The notes: generated by a model from the sequence alone, not told the origin. Shown: positions 1 through 11,001, numbered from the stretch's first letter. The stretch: 64,000 nucleotides of DNA from Cordylochernes scorpioides (GCA_030710605.1 CP092880.1:352862-416861), one strand, 5' to 3'. Numbers and translations: made by a program.

Positions 1-309
1 TTTTAATCAAGAATTTGTACTATGAAGACATAGCCATTAATATTCCAAATACATCAGACCTCGAAGCCCAAGGTATCAAAGTCTACCTCAGTCAAAACAA
101 AACCATCAACATATTCAATATGTAACATTTAAAATACAATATAACGCGGCTGATGATTGTAAAACGAAAATTGCAAATATACCGCGAATGTTTCTTTTAT
201 AAAAATCGAAATTTATTTCCAAAGAGAAATAGCGACATTTCTAACTTTAAGGATGAAGTATGGAAAGGTGAAACATGAAGAGTAATGGCGAACGGAAAAA
301 TAAAAAGTG

Positions 310-381
310 TCCAGGGGCGGGAATCGAACCCACACCCTTCTGCTTACCGGGCAGGTGCCTTGTCCACTCGGCTACCCTGGA
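310..381 (-). tRNA. tRNA-like gene, left arm of palindrome (anticodon GGT by position)
   Basis: On the minus strand this folds as a full cloverleaf: a 7-bp acceptor stem (tccaggg with ccctgga), a D stem gcc/ggc, an anticodon stem ctgc/gcag, a T arm gtggg-ttcgatt-cccgc. A box (tagccgagtgg) and B box (ggttcgattcc) are intact. The anticodon loop reads ccggtaa, giving GGT (threonine) by position, but the universal T33 is C, and the stem base has a C-A mismatch. It may be a true tRNA gene captured by the element or the pol III head of a SINE. No CCA is encoded. Confidence 0.5.
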
Positions 382-385
382 CTAG

Positions 386-457
386 CCGAGGGTAGCCGAG
401 TGGACAAGGCACCTGCCCGGTAAGCAGAAGGGTGTGGGTTCGATTCCCGCCCCTGGA
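386..457 (+). tRNA. tRNA-like sequence, right arm of palindrome
   Basis: Mirror copy of the left-arm tRNA. From the A box onward it is identical, but the first four bases of the acceptor stem (ccga in place of tcca) do not pair with the 3' strand, so the acceptor stem is half broken. It still carries A and B boxes and could serve as a pol III promoter. Most likely not a functional tRNA. Confidence 0.35.
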
Positions 458-1265
458 CACTTTTTATTTTTCCGTTCGCCATTACTCTTCATGTTTCACC
501 TTTCCATACTTCATCCTTAAAGTTAGAAATGTCGCTATTTCTCTTTGGAAATAAATTTCGATTTTTATAAAAGAAACATTCGCGGTATATTTGCAATTTT
601 CGTTTTATATTCAATATGTATCACCCACCAAACAATAAACTTATTGACGATGGAACAATGGCTCAATTTCTTACAGACAACACTATTATTGTAGGTGACC
701 TTAATGCCAAACATCAACTATGGGGATGTTCCATGCCAAACCCAAGAGGCAAAATACTTTCAAACTTATTTGACGACAATGCCTTCATGTGCTTAAATGA
801 TGGGAATCCTACCCACCATTCCTACAGCTATAATACTGCACAAGCACTTGATATAAGTTTCTCCAGTCCTGACATTTTCCACAAATGCAAATGGCAATTA
901 TTAAAAAGTATTGGAAGTGATCATTTGCCTATTTTGATAGAAATTAGCACCAAGACCAAAACAAGCTCAATTAAAGAAAAATTCTGGAACTTCAAAAAGG
1001 CTAATTGGAATCTTTACCAGCAAAACACCAATGAAGACTTTAGAAAAGCACCCACTAGCATAAAAGATCTGGAACAAAATTGGATATCTTTCAAAAACAC
1101 CATTATTAAAGCAGCCAAAGTTTCAATACCAAGAGGTAATATTAAGAAATGGATTCCAAATTATACACACCAGGCAAAAGATATTCAAACACTTATAACT
1201 AAAAGAAATGAACTACAAAAAAGTGCACCCAAAACCAAACAAATTGTAGAACTGAACTGAACATT

Positions 1266-3956
1266 GTGAATGCAAAAATAAAAAGGTTATATGTAAATAT
1301 GAAAAGGGAAAAATGGAAACAAACTTGTGAAAACCTGAACCCAAGAAACCCAAATACAAAACTTTGGCATTTGGCAAAACAAATTGACAGATCCCAGTCA
1401 CAAACTGAAAACACAAATATGATTAAGAATACAGATGGTACCCCAGCAACTAATGACAAAAATGCTGCTAATCTTTTAGGTAATTCATATCAAATAAGTA
1501 GTAAAATCAAATTTGAAATAAAAGATAAGAAAGTTGAAAAAAAGGCCCGAAAGATTATTCATGACTGTAAAAATATCACCAGCACTCATAATATTTTCCA
1601 TGAAAAAATCAATATGAAAGAGCTAGATTATGCATTAGAAAACACTGACCTAAACAAGACTCCTGGGCCAGATGGAATCCATGGCCAAATGATATCAAAC
1701 TTGGGCAAAAATGGCAAAGAAAGACTTCTTGATATTTTCAATAACTCCTGGAAAACTGGAAAATTGCCTCAAGACTAGAAAACTGCAACAATAATTCCTA
1801 TTAAAAAACTTGACAAATCTGCTGATGACCCAAAAAACTACCGACCTATCTCCCTCACAAGTATTTGCTGCAAATTAATGGAAAAAATTATACTCAGACG
1901 ACTCACTTACCACCTCGACACAAAAAATCTCTTACCAGAAGAACAATATGGATTTAGGAAAGGACATGGGACAATAGACCAACTCTTATTTTTCACACAA
2001 AAGGTAAAAGATGCACAAAACAGAAAACCAACTAACCACACCATAGCTGCTTTTTTAGACCTTACACAAGCTTTTGATAAAGTATGGAAAAACAAGTTAA
2101 TTACAAAATTATACAAGCATTTCAAAATTGATGGAAAAGCTATCACTTGGATAAATGATTTCCTTAAAAATAGATACATCAGGGTCAAATATAATGGAAC
2201 TCTATCTAAAACCTTCAAATTGTACCAAGGATTACCACAAGGATCAGTCCTTAGCCCAACTCTCTTCACCCTATTTATTGCAGGCATAGAAGAAAAAATT
2301 TCACATAAAACCAATATTGGACTTTTCGCTGATGACATTATTCTATGGAGCAGTAACACTAACTGGAAAAAAGCTGAAAGGGATTTGAACAAGACTCTTC
2401 TCCACCTAGAAAAATTTGCTAATAAACATAAATTAGAATTTAACCCCCAAAAATCTGAAACCTGTCTTTTTACTACCGATAAGAAACTATACAAAATAAG
2501 GCCAAAAATTATTCTGAAAGAACAACAATTACAATATAATAAACATCCTAAATATCTTGGCTACACCCTGGATCCAGAAATTAACTCCAGTAAACATATT
2601 GAAGAAGTTATTAGAAAAGGAAGAGACCGACTAAAAATCCTGAAATATATTTCAGGAAGAGAGTGGGGAGCCGATGCAACCACACTAAAATTAACTTACA
2701 CATCTCTAATTAGACCTATCCTGGAATATGGATATCAAATCTATGGTACAGCATCTGAAACAAATCTAAAATCACTGGAAAGGATACAACTAAGTGCAGC
2801 TAGAATTATTACAGGTCTTCGAAATACCTGCCCTAACGATATTGTACTTTACGAGGCAGACATTATGCCCTTAAAGGATAGAAGAAGCTACAATCTGCCA
2901 AAATATATAAACAAAATCAAGAGTTATGGAAACAAACACAGAACTTCCAATTACATACTTAATTGGGAATCCAATCTAAGACTCAAAAAAGAAGGCCCTC
3001 TCCACCTGGCCAAAAGAAATGGATTTTTAAAATATAAAGTAGAAAAAAATTATTTAGCAGAAAAAATTTCTCCATGCGAACCACTACAAAATGTTATTTT
3101 TAATGCCTCTTTAAATGAACCCACCAACAAACAATGCCAAAATCGGGAATACTTAAAACAATTATCATTAGAAATAATTAATAACATTCCTAAAAATGCA
3201 ATAACTATTTATACCGATGGTAGCAGAGACGAGCTAGGACACACTGGCAGTGGCTGTCTCATCAAAACCACAAATGGCATTGAGAAAATGAACAGAAGAA
3301 ACCCAGATTTTTGCTCAGTCTTCAGATCAGAACTTATAGCCATCTATGAAGCCTTAAAATCCATCAGAAATACTAATTATCAAGATATCTGGATTCTTAC
3401 TGATAGTAGAAGTGCCATACAACACTTGAGTCACACAGGGGAACTCAGAGACAAAGTAAGCAGGAACATAATTGGCTATCTCCAAAAACTCTCAAAAACC
3501 TCAAAAATTCACCTTCAATGGATACCCTCACATGTTGGAATTGAAGGCAATGAAGCTGCTGATGTGCTAGCGAAAAAAGGCACAAAAGAACCCTTGCCAC
3601 AGAAAAATAAACTTACTTTTAAAGAAATAGAGACAGTAGCCAAAACAAAAATAAACAAGAACTGGAGGATCCCACCTAAGCACAGTTGGTACAGTGGAGT
3701 GAACCCAGGAGGAGCTCTGAACATCAGAAATAGACAGCATCAAACAACACTAACAAGATTTAGAACAGGCCATCTCAAGCCACTGAAGATAGAAAATAAT
3801 AACAAAATCTACCCCACTTGCCCAAAATGTAGCTTGGCACCTGCAGCTCCAGAACACATTTTGGCTTGCATTAGATGCACTAAACAGGACCTTTGGGAGA
3901 GGCCGCTGTTCATCATAAAACAGCTCGAGGAGCATGAACTCATGGAATTCGTGTAA
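1266..3956 (+). pseudogene. LINE reverse transcriptase-RNase H polyprotein part
   Basis: One frame runs from 1266 to 3956, broken only by TAG at 1776-1778 (probably a TGG tryptophan codon originally). RT motifs are plain: YGFRKGHGTIDQLL, FLDLTQAFDKVW (motif A), GLPQGSVLSPTLF (motif B) and FADDIILWS (catalytic FADD, motif C) near 2325. RNase H follows: IYTDGSRDE near 3210, SELIAIYEAL, ILTDSRSA and WIPSHVGIEGNEAADVLA near 3520. The C-terminus has a CPKC...PEHILAC knuckle typical of arthropod LINEs. In the intact family this protein copies the element RNA at the nicked target. Confidence 0.85.
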
Positions 3957-3989
3957 TCTTTACACAAGGGGATAAGAAACAACAACAAC

Positions 3990-4140
3990 AACAAACAAAG
4001 CTCTGGTAAATTTGTAAGTACAAAAGTCAAACTGTTTTTCGCATGTGTAGACATGTGGTGCACTTACAGTAAAATAATTGGCTAACTAATAACCATGATT
4101 ATCATGGCCTGTACCATGTGTACTAGGGATAATAAAAATT
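3990..4140 (+). repeat. SINE-like repeat, 3' part
   Basis: Shares the body tttgtaagtacaaaagt ... gacatgtggtgcacttaca ... with copies at 5535-5660 (minus strand) and 59790-60090 (plus strand). The 59.8-kb copy has a tRNA-like head; this one lacks it and directly follows the LINE tail. Confidence 0.5.
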
Positions 4141-5024
4141 AATATTTGGAGGTTAGGATTGAAGAGGTATGGGTCTGCTGTGACATGGATGAACATTGCT
4201 ACTCACGGACTGATGGTTCCTATGACTGTAAGTCCAGACAGGTCCAGCAGTGGATGTCAACACAATCCAGAAGGTCCTTAGTCCTAGGTGACAAATGGTA
4301 TTGAGTCAGTTCAATCTGCCCTTGGTATCAAAGGTCCAGGTGTAGATTCAGCAGGTAGTCCTGGTCAACAATGACGGCTGTAGTTAACAAACTGGAGAGA
4401 TGGCTACACCCGGTCCTTCTATGATCTTTAAGAATGCAGAAGGTCTCTCTAAATACACTCATGGATAAAACTTGAAGTGGAAATTCTTTGATTTTTAGCC
4501 GGTGCTTTATTTTTTTTCAAGTAGACAGGGGCAATTTTGTTCACACTTGGTTATCTTTTTTGTCTTCAATAAAGCTCACTGTGTATTAAATATCTTTCAA
4601 GAGTTATTGTCCCAATCCCAATATACATACTAAATGGTACAACTTCCTTAAGTGTTGTCCATGAGGGTATTTATCACATCTTCTTTCTTATCTCCACTCT
4701 CAATCATATCTGGATGAAGTAGAATGCGTCTGCCTTTGTCATTAAGACTGGGAGCACTACTCAGTGGCAGGCTGACTTAGCTCCAAAAGAAATGGTTGCC
4801 TCTGACATGAGGAACAGACATCATGTGCAGCTGCTCCTAACATGGAGTACAAACGCTGCTCATCCTGTATCCCTGGATTAAGAGCCCTTACAGGGTACTA
4901 TCAGCCGGGCCAGCTGAGCCCAGGTTTTTTAGCGAGCTTGTTACTGCTTCCCCTCCTCCTTTTTCATCTGGGCTTGGGACGGCCAAAGGCGGAGTTATTT
5001 ATCACATGATAACTTGACCCTTCA
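4141..5024. other. No gene or repeat recognised
   Basis: About 0.9 kb without a credible reading frame, RNA gene or repeat I can name. The end of it (5011-5024) is the left TSD of the next LINE fragment. Confidence 0.4.
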
Positions 5025-5089
5025 AACAGCTCGAAGAGTGTGAACTCATGGAGTTCTTGTAATCTTTACACAAGGGGATAAGAAACAAA
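5025..5089 (+). mobile_element. 65-bp 5'-truncated LINE 3' end with TSD
   Basis: Matches the last codons, 3' UTR and tail of the LINE at 1-3985 (common core aatctttacacaagggga). Flanked by a 14-bp direct repeat, aacttgacc(c/t)ttca, at 5011-5024 and 5090-5103 with one mismatch. A very short target-primed insertion. Confidence 0.7.
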
Positions 5090-5534
5090 AACTTGACCTT
5101 TCACTTGTTCAATTTTCAAAGGGTAATAAAGGTTTATTTATTTTTTGAAAAAGATCAATCTATAAATAAATATATTTATATAATAAAAGGCCTATATTCT
5201 TTTGAACCCCAATATGTATGCCTTTTATTATATAGAAGTTTATATATATTGCACATATATAGATATGGAGATACATGCTATATTCTAGTTTTTGATTCTT
5301 CAAACTATTTAAAAATCCTGAGTTCAACTGACCCAGTTGATGGACCTCAGCAATGGTCCCTCTCCAGGGATACGAAGGAGCTGTGTCTGTACTCATGTTA
5401 GAGTTGACAGTAAAGGCTTCCATGTTAGGAACGGCCTCAAACTATAGGCAAAGTCAGACTTTCACCAAAGTGTGCCTGGATCATGGTGCCATGATCAATG
5501 AAAGCTGCACCCCTATACCCCATTCCATGAGATC

Positions 5535-5660
5535 TTTTTTTTTTTTTTTTGCTCATCCCTAGTACACGTGGTACAGGCCATGATAATCGTGGTGGATAAT
5601 TAGCGACTGCTTTTACTGCGCACCACATGTTTACACATGTGAAAAGCAGTTCGACCCATG
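5535..5660 (-). repeat. SINE-like repeat, minus strand
   Basis: Minus-strand copy of the repeat at 3990-4140, with a run of T at 5535-5551 representing its poly(A)-like tail on the minus strand. Confidence 0.5.
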
Positions 5661-5664
5661 AGAT

Positions 5665-5716
5665 CATGAAATCATGGAACTTGTGTAATCTTTACACAAG
5701 GGGATAAGAAACAACA
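5665..5716 (+). mobile_element. Short LINE 3'-end fragment
   Basis: Third copy of the 3' terminus of the LINE at 1-3985 (core aatctttacacaagggga then taagaaacaa), abutting the SINE-like repeat. Confidence 0.6.
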
Positions 5717-6013
5717 TGTAAGATGAAATTTGAATAATACAGTATAAACTAAGATACTAATCATGAAATGGTAATAAGCTGCTAAATGATGACATGGTGT
5801 GGTGATATATGACATACACAAAGATGATAGCAATTACATTATAAATTATAGATATGAAGTAATAAAATATAATAAGAGACCTGGAGAAGACTAGCATGGA
5901 GGTCTGTTGAGTAGCTGTGACCAAGAGACCTGGGATAGACTATTGAATATGTGGGTCCTAACTTGTTTGAAATATCAAACAACTAAATTTATACTCCATA
6001 ACAACTAAACGAC

Positions 6014-6093
6014 TTTACCCCTCCTGATGTCCGCTTTGTGCACATACACATAGACTTTGTAGGCCCTCTACTTCTCTCAGGTGGCTATAGGAA
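6014..6093 (+). pseudogene. Gypsy-type integrase core relic
   Basis: About 26 codons in one frame read FTPPDVRFVHIHIDFVGPLL and then a SGGYR motif, which is the start of a Ty3/gypsy integrase catalytic core (first catalytic D in the IDFVGP motif). Nothing else of the element is readable around it. Too short for a reading-frame caller. Confidence 0.55.
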
Positions 6094-6286
6094 CCCTTTC
6101 TAATGTGTAAGCCACTTTACAAGTTGGCCCAAAGATCTTTCAATACTCAAACTGACAAAAGTTACTTTTACGGGGTATCGCACAAAAAGCAATAACTAGG
6201 GCCTACAGTAAGAGTAACTTAAACACAGAAAAAGGTACACTCAAGAGTACCACACCAACAACAAAAGGGGGTAAAAAAACATGATT

Positions 6287-6582
6287 TGTTAAATAAAAAA
6301 CAGTACTTATCTTTTATTTGCAGCGTTGATAAGGAGCAGACCAGAGTTTCACAGGTATGCGAGGAGAATCACCAGACAAGCACACAGAGAACGCTTTAAA
6401 CGTTTCTCTTCGAAAACCACTCCACGACTCCCGCATTCCGTTTCAACCCTCTTTTATGTACAAACATAGCCACATTCGTCCAATGAGAAGGCGTGGGAGA
6501 TCAGTTCACTTAACAAATTAACAACATTCTTCCTGCATAACTGAGAAGATTAAAACTGCTATGTTTGTCAAATAATTTGACA
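6287..6582 (-). repeat. LTR-like repeat (solo LTR), minus strand
   Basis: On the minus strand it begins TGTCAAATTATTTGACA, has a TATA-like acataaaag and a polyadenylation motif near its end, and is collinear with 60566-60872 on the plus strand. The two are clearly diverged. Probably a solo LTR of an unidentified element. Confidence 0.45.
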
Positions 6583-7085
6583 AAACAACCACAATAGCGA
6601 CCAATTTCCTTATAGACTGGATGTTATATTTCAATGCCTCTAGACACATTGCCACTGAACTATAGTTCGAATTGTAGCTGTTGAGTGAACTGATTTGACT
6701 TCTCTGACCCAACTAGATTAGGAGTTCACCTTACCACTGTTTTAAATAGCATTGTAGAGAGCTTTCACAGGCAACCAAAGTCCGCGCTCTCGATTTCAAG
6801 TCAAGAAGAAATGGTCCATCACTTTATCCCTCGTTCTGCTAGGTATCTGCACTTTTGTCAAGGAAGACTTGAGAGATATTGCCGCAGAGCTGATATGAGC
6901 CTATCACTTCCAGTTTCCTTCTTTGATATTGGAATCTGTGGACTCTACCATATGGGAAATGCATGAATGACTATAAGTTTAAATTCTGGACATTTTAGTA
7001 TATATCTATATGAGAATAGATATATATTTATAACTCAGGTTCCTGGAGCGCAGAACGCCAACTACCAGGAAGTATATGATGACCT

Positions 7086-7561
7086 TTACTATCAAACCTC
7101 CCTTTGAAAATTAAACGATTTATAGCCCGTCAAAGGATTCTATGGCTACCTTTCCGCGAGGATATCACGGGATTTTGGAACAGCGACCCTTTAAATTGCT
7201 ACTTCTGCAATGTTGGCATCCAAGACAATTTGGTCCACTATCTATTCCATTGCCCATTCCTACATGAAAAGAGACTGGAAATTCGCGAAATTTCGGAGCT
7301 AGCTCACTACAATGAACAACATGTATATAAAATCTTTAATGCTCTCCTGCTGGATAAAACATTTGTTTATAAATATTTTAAATTTTTCAAGGCGATTGAT
7401 AAAATGAGAGAAGAGGTGCTCAACTCCACAGACAACGGCTGATTGCTCCCCCTCCCCTCTAAATTGCTTTTCCTCCTCACTCATGTACATATATAACCTT
7501 TGGGGGAATCCCCTTGTAAGGCAATAGTGTCTTAATAAAGGATTTTGTTGTTGTTGTTGTT
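7086..7561 (+). mobile_element. 5'-truncated LINE copy with (TTG)n tail and 13-bp TSD
   Basis: Insertion flanked by tatatgatgacct at 7073-7085 and 7563-7575. It ends in aataaaggatt and five to six TTG repeats. It belongs to a different LINE family from the one at 1-3985; another 3' end with similar layout is at 59040-59385. Confidence 0.8.
7104..7442 (+). pseudogene. C-terminal fragment of LINE ORF2
   Basis: An open frame of about 112 codons with the knuckle CYFCNVGIQDNLVHYLFHC (C-x2-C ... H-x4-C), the usual C-terminus of LINE reverse transcriptase proteins. RT itself is absent because the copy is 5' truncated, so this cannot be a working gene. Confidence 0.65.
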
Positions 7562-7575
7562 GTATATGATGACCT

Positions 7576-9084
7576 AGCTAAGCACAAAGGGCAATAGTTT
7601 TTCAAGATATCGAAACAGAATAAATTTGTTTATAATATAAATGTATATCATCAGTTGCAGTTATGTATTTCACGCAATAATATAATAATAAGTGGATCTA
7701 AAGCTTTAAATATTATACGCCAAAGTTTAATCCAATAAAATATACCACATATAAGGTAAATTCTTAAGCCTGATATATTTCGATTAATTTGTTCACAGAT
7801 AAATTAACATCTAGATTATACTCCGAATACAAATTGTTAGGTCTTACCCAGACGCTATTCGTGTACTTTGTCTACTCAGGATGCCACAAAGATACACATG
7901 TGAGTTCGAAGGGATTGCAGCTAAAGTTAACGCTTTATTGTATCTCACTTAACAGAAGGAATACAACAGTGGGACTTGCCTTCAAACTCCCGTCAGAGGA
8001 ATTCTTGGTGCCGTGGACGTCCTCTTGTGAAGCGTTCTGCTCCACACTATACACATGCAGCCTGGCCCACACCGCCTTGTAGGTCGCTCCAATGTCAGTT
8101 TCTCCTGGCACCGCCTTGTAGGATCATCCACACGCCCTGAGGCAAGTCGCCACGTCTTCTCCTTGCCGCAGATGTCACCAGACTCTATCCTCTCCGACAC
8201 AGGAATGCTGTTTTTAGTGCCTGCCACATGGCAGCGGGGGCCGCTAGAGTCCACCCCTCTTTCCCCAACTTTACTCTAGTATCTTGGCCTTGTCATCCAT
8301 GTAACAATATTAATAAATAATTTACCTATATATATGACCTTTTTTGTACCATAATATGAAGGTATATGTATATAACACAAGGAATTTATTCACATATATA
8401 ATGCCAATTTAGATTATGCTCAAAGCACATGGTCAAATAATTGACCTATGACCTTATGTATAATAATAGAATGTGTTTATCATTATGCATGTAACCTGAT
8501 TCTCGAATGAAGAACATCTATATGGATATCATCCTCTTGGATGGAAATATGTCCAAACCATAAGTTAGGGTTAAGCATGGAATAAAGTGAGATTTTCTAA
8601 TCCCATCAAATATCCACTTCAAAATCGACATTTAAACTCTTACAATCTCCTGTTATCTTTATGTAACGCAATCTGAGAGGTATTTATAATCCAGTTTCTG
8701 GAGCACTGAACGTCAACTACCAGGGCCATTCGACTTACTAATATGAACTAGTGGTAAGCGCAATTAATCGCATCCTGAGTGTATTGCTGAACCAGTTGAC
8801 CAGGAAGTTCTTCTATGCTGAGGTTGAGTCTGGGAAACTGGCCATAGATGTAGAGTTGGGGTGGGTCAGTCCAAGCAGGATAGTTGTTTACTTCCTATGT
8901 CCCAGGAAAGCTGAGCAGCGCTGAAGAGGAAATATCAATTGTTTTTGGTTCTTCTAAACAGTGAGAGCAGGTTAGGTTTGTTTCGGGATTTCCAAGTGCA
9001 ATGTCTTCTAGGACATGACCATGGCCTGTGAAGATGGTAGTGATGGCCTTTCCATAGCGGATTTTCGGTCGAAATATTTTAGAT
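7576..9084. other. No gene recognised; one short shared repeat
   Basis: No convincing coding or RNA gene. A segment near 8690-8730 (ctggagcactgaacg, then caactaccagg) resembles 7030-7070 (ctggagcgcagaacg, then caactaccagg), so both belong to a diverged repeat. The GC-richer stretch 7980-8290 has open frames on both strands but no protein family signature. Confidence 0.35.
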
Positions 9085-9994
9085 GTAGAACGACATTTGA
9101 AAATTATCCCGCATGTGTTTCTTTTGAACGAAAAATCGAAATTTATTTTAAGGAGAAATAACGATTATTTCTAACCTTAAGGATGGAGTATGAAAGGATG
9201 AATTGTGAAGAGCAATGATAAACGGAAAAATAAAGTGTCCAGGTTCCCATCCCTGGATAATTTTCAAATGTCGTTCTACAATCATAAACAGCATTATATT
9301 GTACTAGCGGATGTGCCTGGCTTCGCCCGGGTTTTACCCGAGTGAATGTTTGTCTAACGAACATTTGTTAAAACAATTCTCTATAAACTTATTAAAAAAA
9401 AAAAAGATATATTTTGATAATTTGAAACTCGTAAATTTGAATCTCTCGATAAACTGAACATTTTTTCCCGGTCCCTGTGTGCCGTGTCATCCTGAATTTT
9501 CTCTTTCCTAATTTTCTACATTAGAAAATCATAGTTTTATCTAGTGAACATTTTTTCCTGGTCCCTTGAAAAATACTCGATAAGTTGAATAAAATCAATA
9601 TTAATTGGTTCCCTCGGTAATTGGAAGTTAAAGGAATAGTATCTTCGCCTTGGAATTGTATCATTATTCTTGTCTCAAATAAATTGCCGTGTCATCCTGA
9701 GATAATCTCACTTTTGATAAATAATATTTAAGATAACAAACTTATATAGTGATAAGAAAACTTGTTATCATCGTCACAATGGGGGCGCTGCTTGCGAGTT
9801 AAATCTACAAATCTGCAAATAACTCTAAGGATATTCAAGATATTCATGAAATTATTTTTCAAAAACCTTCCCGGTGATATACCTAATAATATCCCAAAAT
9901 TTCACGGCGATTGGATGTATGGTTTTTGAATCTATAGAGTACAGACAAACAGACAGACAGACATTCAATTTTATATATATATAGATTATAATTT
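9085..9994. mobile_element. Second palindromic element, interrupted by a Helitron
   Basis: Perfect 25-bp inverted repeats at 9085-9109 and 9255-9279 (outer ends gtagaacgacatttg). Between them lies a minus-strand body related to the arms of the 125-606 element, ending at a tRNA remnant (ccaggttcccatccctgg). The opposite arm has lost its body. After the right repeat comes the same one-sided tail as in the first element (atcataaacagc...ttatattgt). The tail is split by the Helitron at 9304-9985. Candidate TSD ttttagatg at 9077-9085 and 9995-10003. Confidence 0.6.
9304..9985 (-). mobile_element. Non-autonomous Helitron
   Basis: On the minus strand it starts TCTATATATATA, has the (TGTC)n-rich 5' region, and ends in a hairpin followed by ...CCGCTAG, inserted between A and T with no TSD. 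These are Helitron hallmarks. It shares the segment atccaatcgccgtgaaattt with the array at 44.4-47.0 kb. No Rep/helicase gene. Confidence 0.8.
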
Positions 9995-10003
9995 TTTTAG
10001 ATG

Positions 10004-10609
10004 GTTTGGAGGGAAGGCAATTCTCCTGAGTTATCTGGTAGAGTAGTCCTGGGAATATATATATTTCTGTTCATGCCGCTAGATCAGGCATATGCAATTG
10101 GTTTCGAGCATATGTTGGGGAAAGTTGGCAGAAGTAGTAGAATTCTTATTGCCCTGTCTGCTCGTTCCTTGCCATTAACTCCACTCTGTCCGCATAGCTA
10201 GCACAGCTTAATGTGGGTATCTCTATTCAAGACTGGTATTATTTTCGCCACTAATGATGTTCATGTTGGTCCAGAGGGGCATATAAATGCTAAAGCCCAT
10301 CTGAAGTTCAAGAGTTCAATGGTCACACCCGCATTTGTTGGATTTACTTCGCGATTTGAGAAACAGAGATAATTTCTAAGAGTACAGCTCCACTATTTTT
10401 GCTATATATATTTATTGCTATGTAATTTTAAAAATGCTGTGTGCTCTAAAATGAATAAACTTAATGAATCTGATGTTATACCTGTTTATATAACTCGAAC
10501 TGTTGGACTCGATTAATTTAAAAAAGAAAGTAGGAATGAAAAGAAGAATTTTGTAATTCCCTTGACCTTCTGCTATGGAACCTCTTGGTTGGCCTGTTTT
10601 TCCGCCAAT
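10004..10609. other. No gene recognised
   Basis: About 600 bp of AT-rich sequence between the second palindromic element and the BEL element. No supported feature. Confidence 0.4.
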
Positions 10610-10614
10610 ATAGT

Positions 10615-10974
10615 TGTTAGTGAAAGGCACGCCCGCGCGACGAAGAGATCTTCAGTTTTCAACCAACACCACCGCCGAGGGACGGTGGCGACGTCACGGT
10701 CGGCGCGCATGCGCGGCGGCGGCGGTCACGTGGGAAGCACGGGCGTGGGCCCTTCGAATTCTGACGGCCAACACGGACTGACTTCCTTCCCAATCCATCC
10801 TTTTCAATCGAACATTTTTTAACTTCTTTAATTACTAAAATTAATTTGTAACATAATATTTATATCTATATTTATCCTGAATAAAATTTAAAATATCAAG
10901 GATGATTAATTGAATCATTCTTTCAATACCAAACGAACCTGTCATAGTGTACCATTCAAAAAGTGTACCGAATA
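10615..10974 (+). repeat. BEL 5' LTR
   Basis: Begins TGTTAGTGAAAGG. Its first half is unusually GC-rich (cgcgcatgcgcggcggcgg), unlike the AT-rich surroundings; the second half is AT-rich with a cctgaataaaatt polyadenylation-like motif. Confidence 0.9.
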
Positions 10975-10976
10975 TT

Positions 10977-10994
10977 GTGGCGAGCCCTGCCAGG
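10977..10994 (+). promoter_or_regulatory. Primer-binding site of BEL element
   Basis: tggcgagccctgccagga directly after the 5' LTR starts with TGG, complementary to a tRNA 3' CCA end. I do not assign the tRNA. Confidence 0.55.
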
Positions 10995-11001
10995 ATTTAA
11001 G

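Larger units (their letters stand above)
125..606. mobile_element. Palindromic tRNA-bearing element (inverted dimer)
   Basis: Two arms, 161-378 and 389-606, are near-perfect reverse complements around a 10-bp spacer (379-388). Each arm holds a tRNA-like head pointing outward from the centre, followed by a body that ends in the outer arm tip. Only the left end has a further 36-nt tail (125-160). The insertion is flanked by a 14-bp TSD, atattcaatatgta, at 111-124 and 607-620, and sits inside the LINE endonuclease frame, so it moved after the LINE. A diverged relative with the same tail lies at 9085-9994. Confidence 0.8.
3..1260 (+). pseudogene. LINE endonuclease domain, interrupted
   Basis: Apurinic-type (EEP) endonuclease of the LINE. 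The frame is open from base 3 to the left TSD at 111-124, is interrupted by the palindromic insertion, and resumes at 607-620 and then 616-1260. Visible signatures after the insertion are IIVGDLNAKHQLWG (the GDxNA motif) and the later SDHLPILIEI segment with the SDH catalytic motif. The frame ends at TGA 1258-1260, after which the element continues in another frame, so a 1-nt indel lies just before. The domain nicks target DNA for target-primed reverse transcription in the intact family. Confidence 0.75.
1..3985 (+). mobile_element. Non-LTR retrotransposon (RNase H-bearing), 5' end beyond window
   Basis: A LINE with domains in the order endonuclease, reverse transcriptase, RNase H, C-terminal zinc-knuckle segment, then a short 3' UTR ending in an (AAC)n-type tail near 3970-3985. 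The 5' end lies outside the window. The endonuclease frame is cut by a palindromic insertion (125-606) with a 14-bp target-site duplication. One frameshift near 1250 and one in-frame TAG at 1776 break the second half, so this copy is dead but young-looking. Its 3' terminal sequence recurs at 5025-5089 and 5665-5716. RNase H after RT is typical of I-like and related clades; I cannot fix the clade by eye. Confidence 0.85.

Noticed and set aside
1907..2494. Minus-strand frame of 195 codons under the LINE RT
   Set aside because: Shadow of the RT coding frame, no independent evidence.
7789..8279. Small reading frames on both strands in a GC-richer stretch
   Set aside because: No motif, no start context, and both strands are open. 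Possibly part of an LTR or an old exon, but not supportable.
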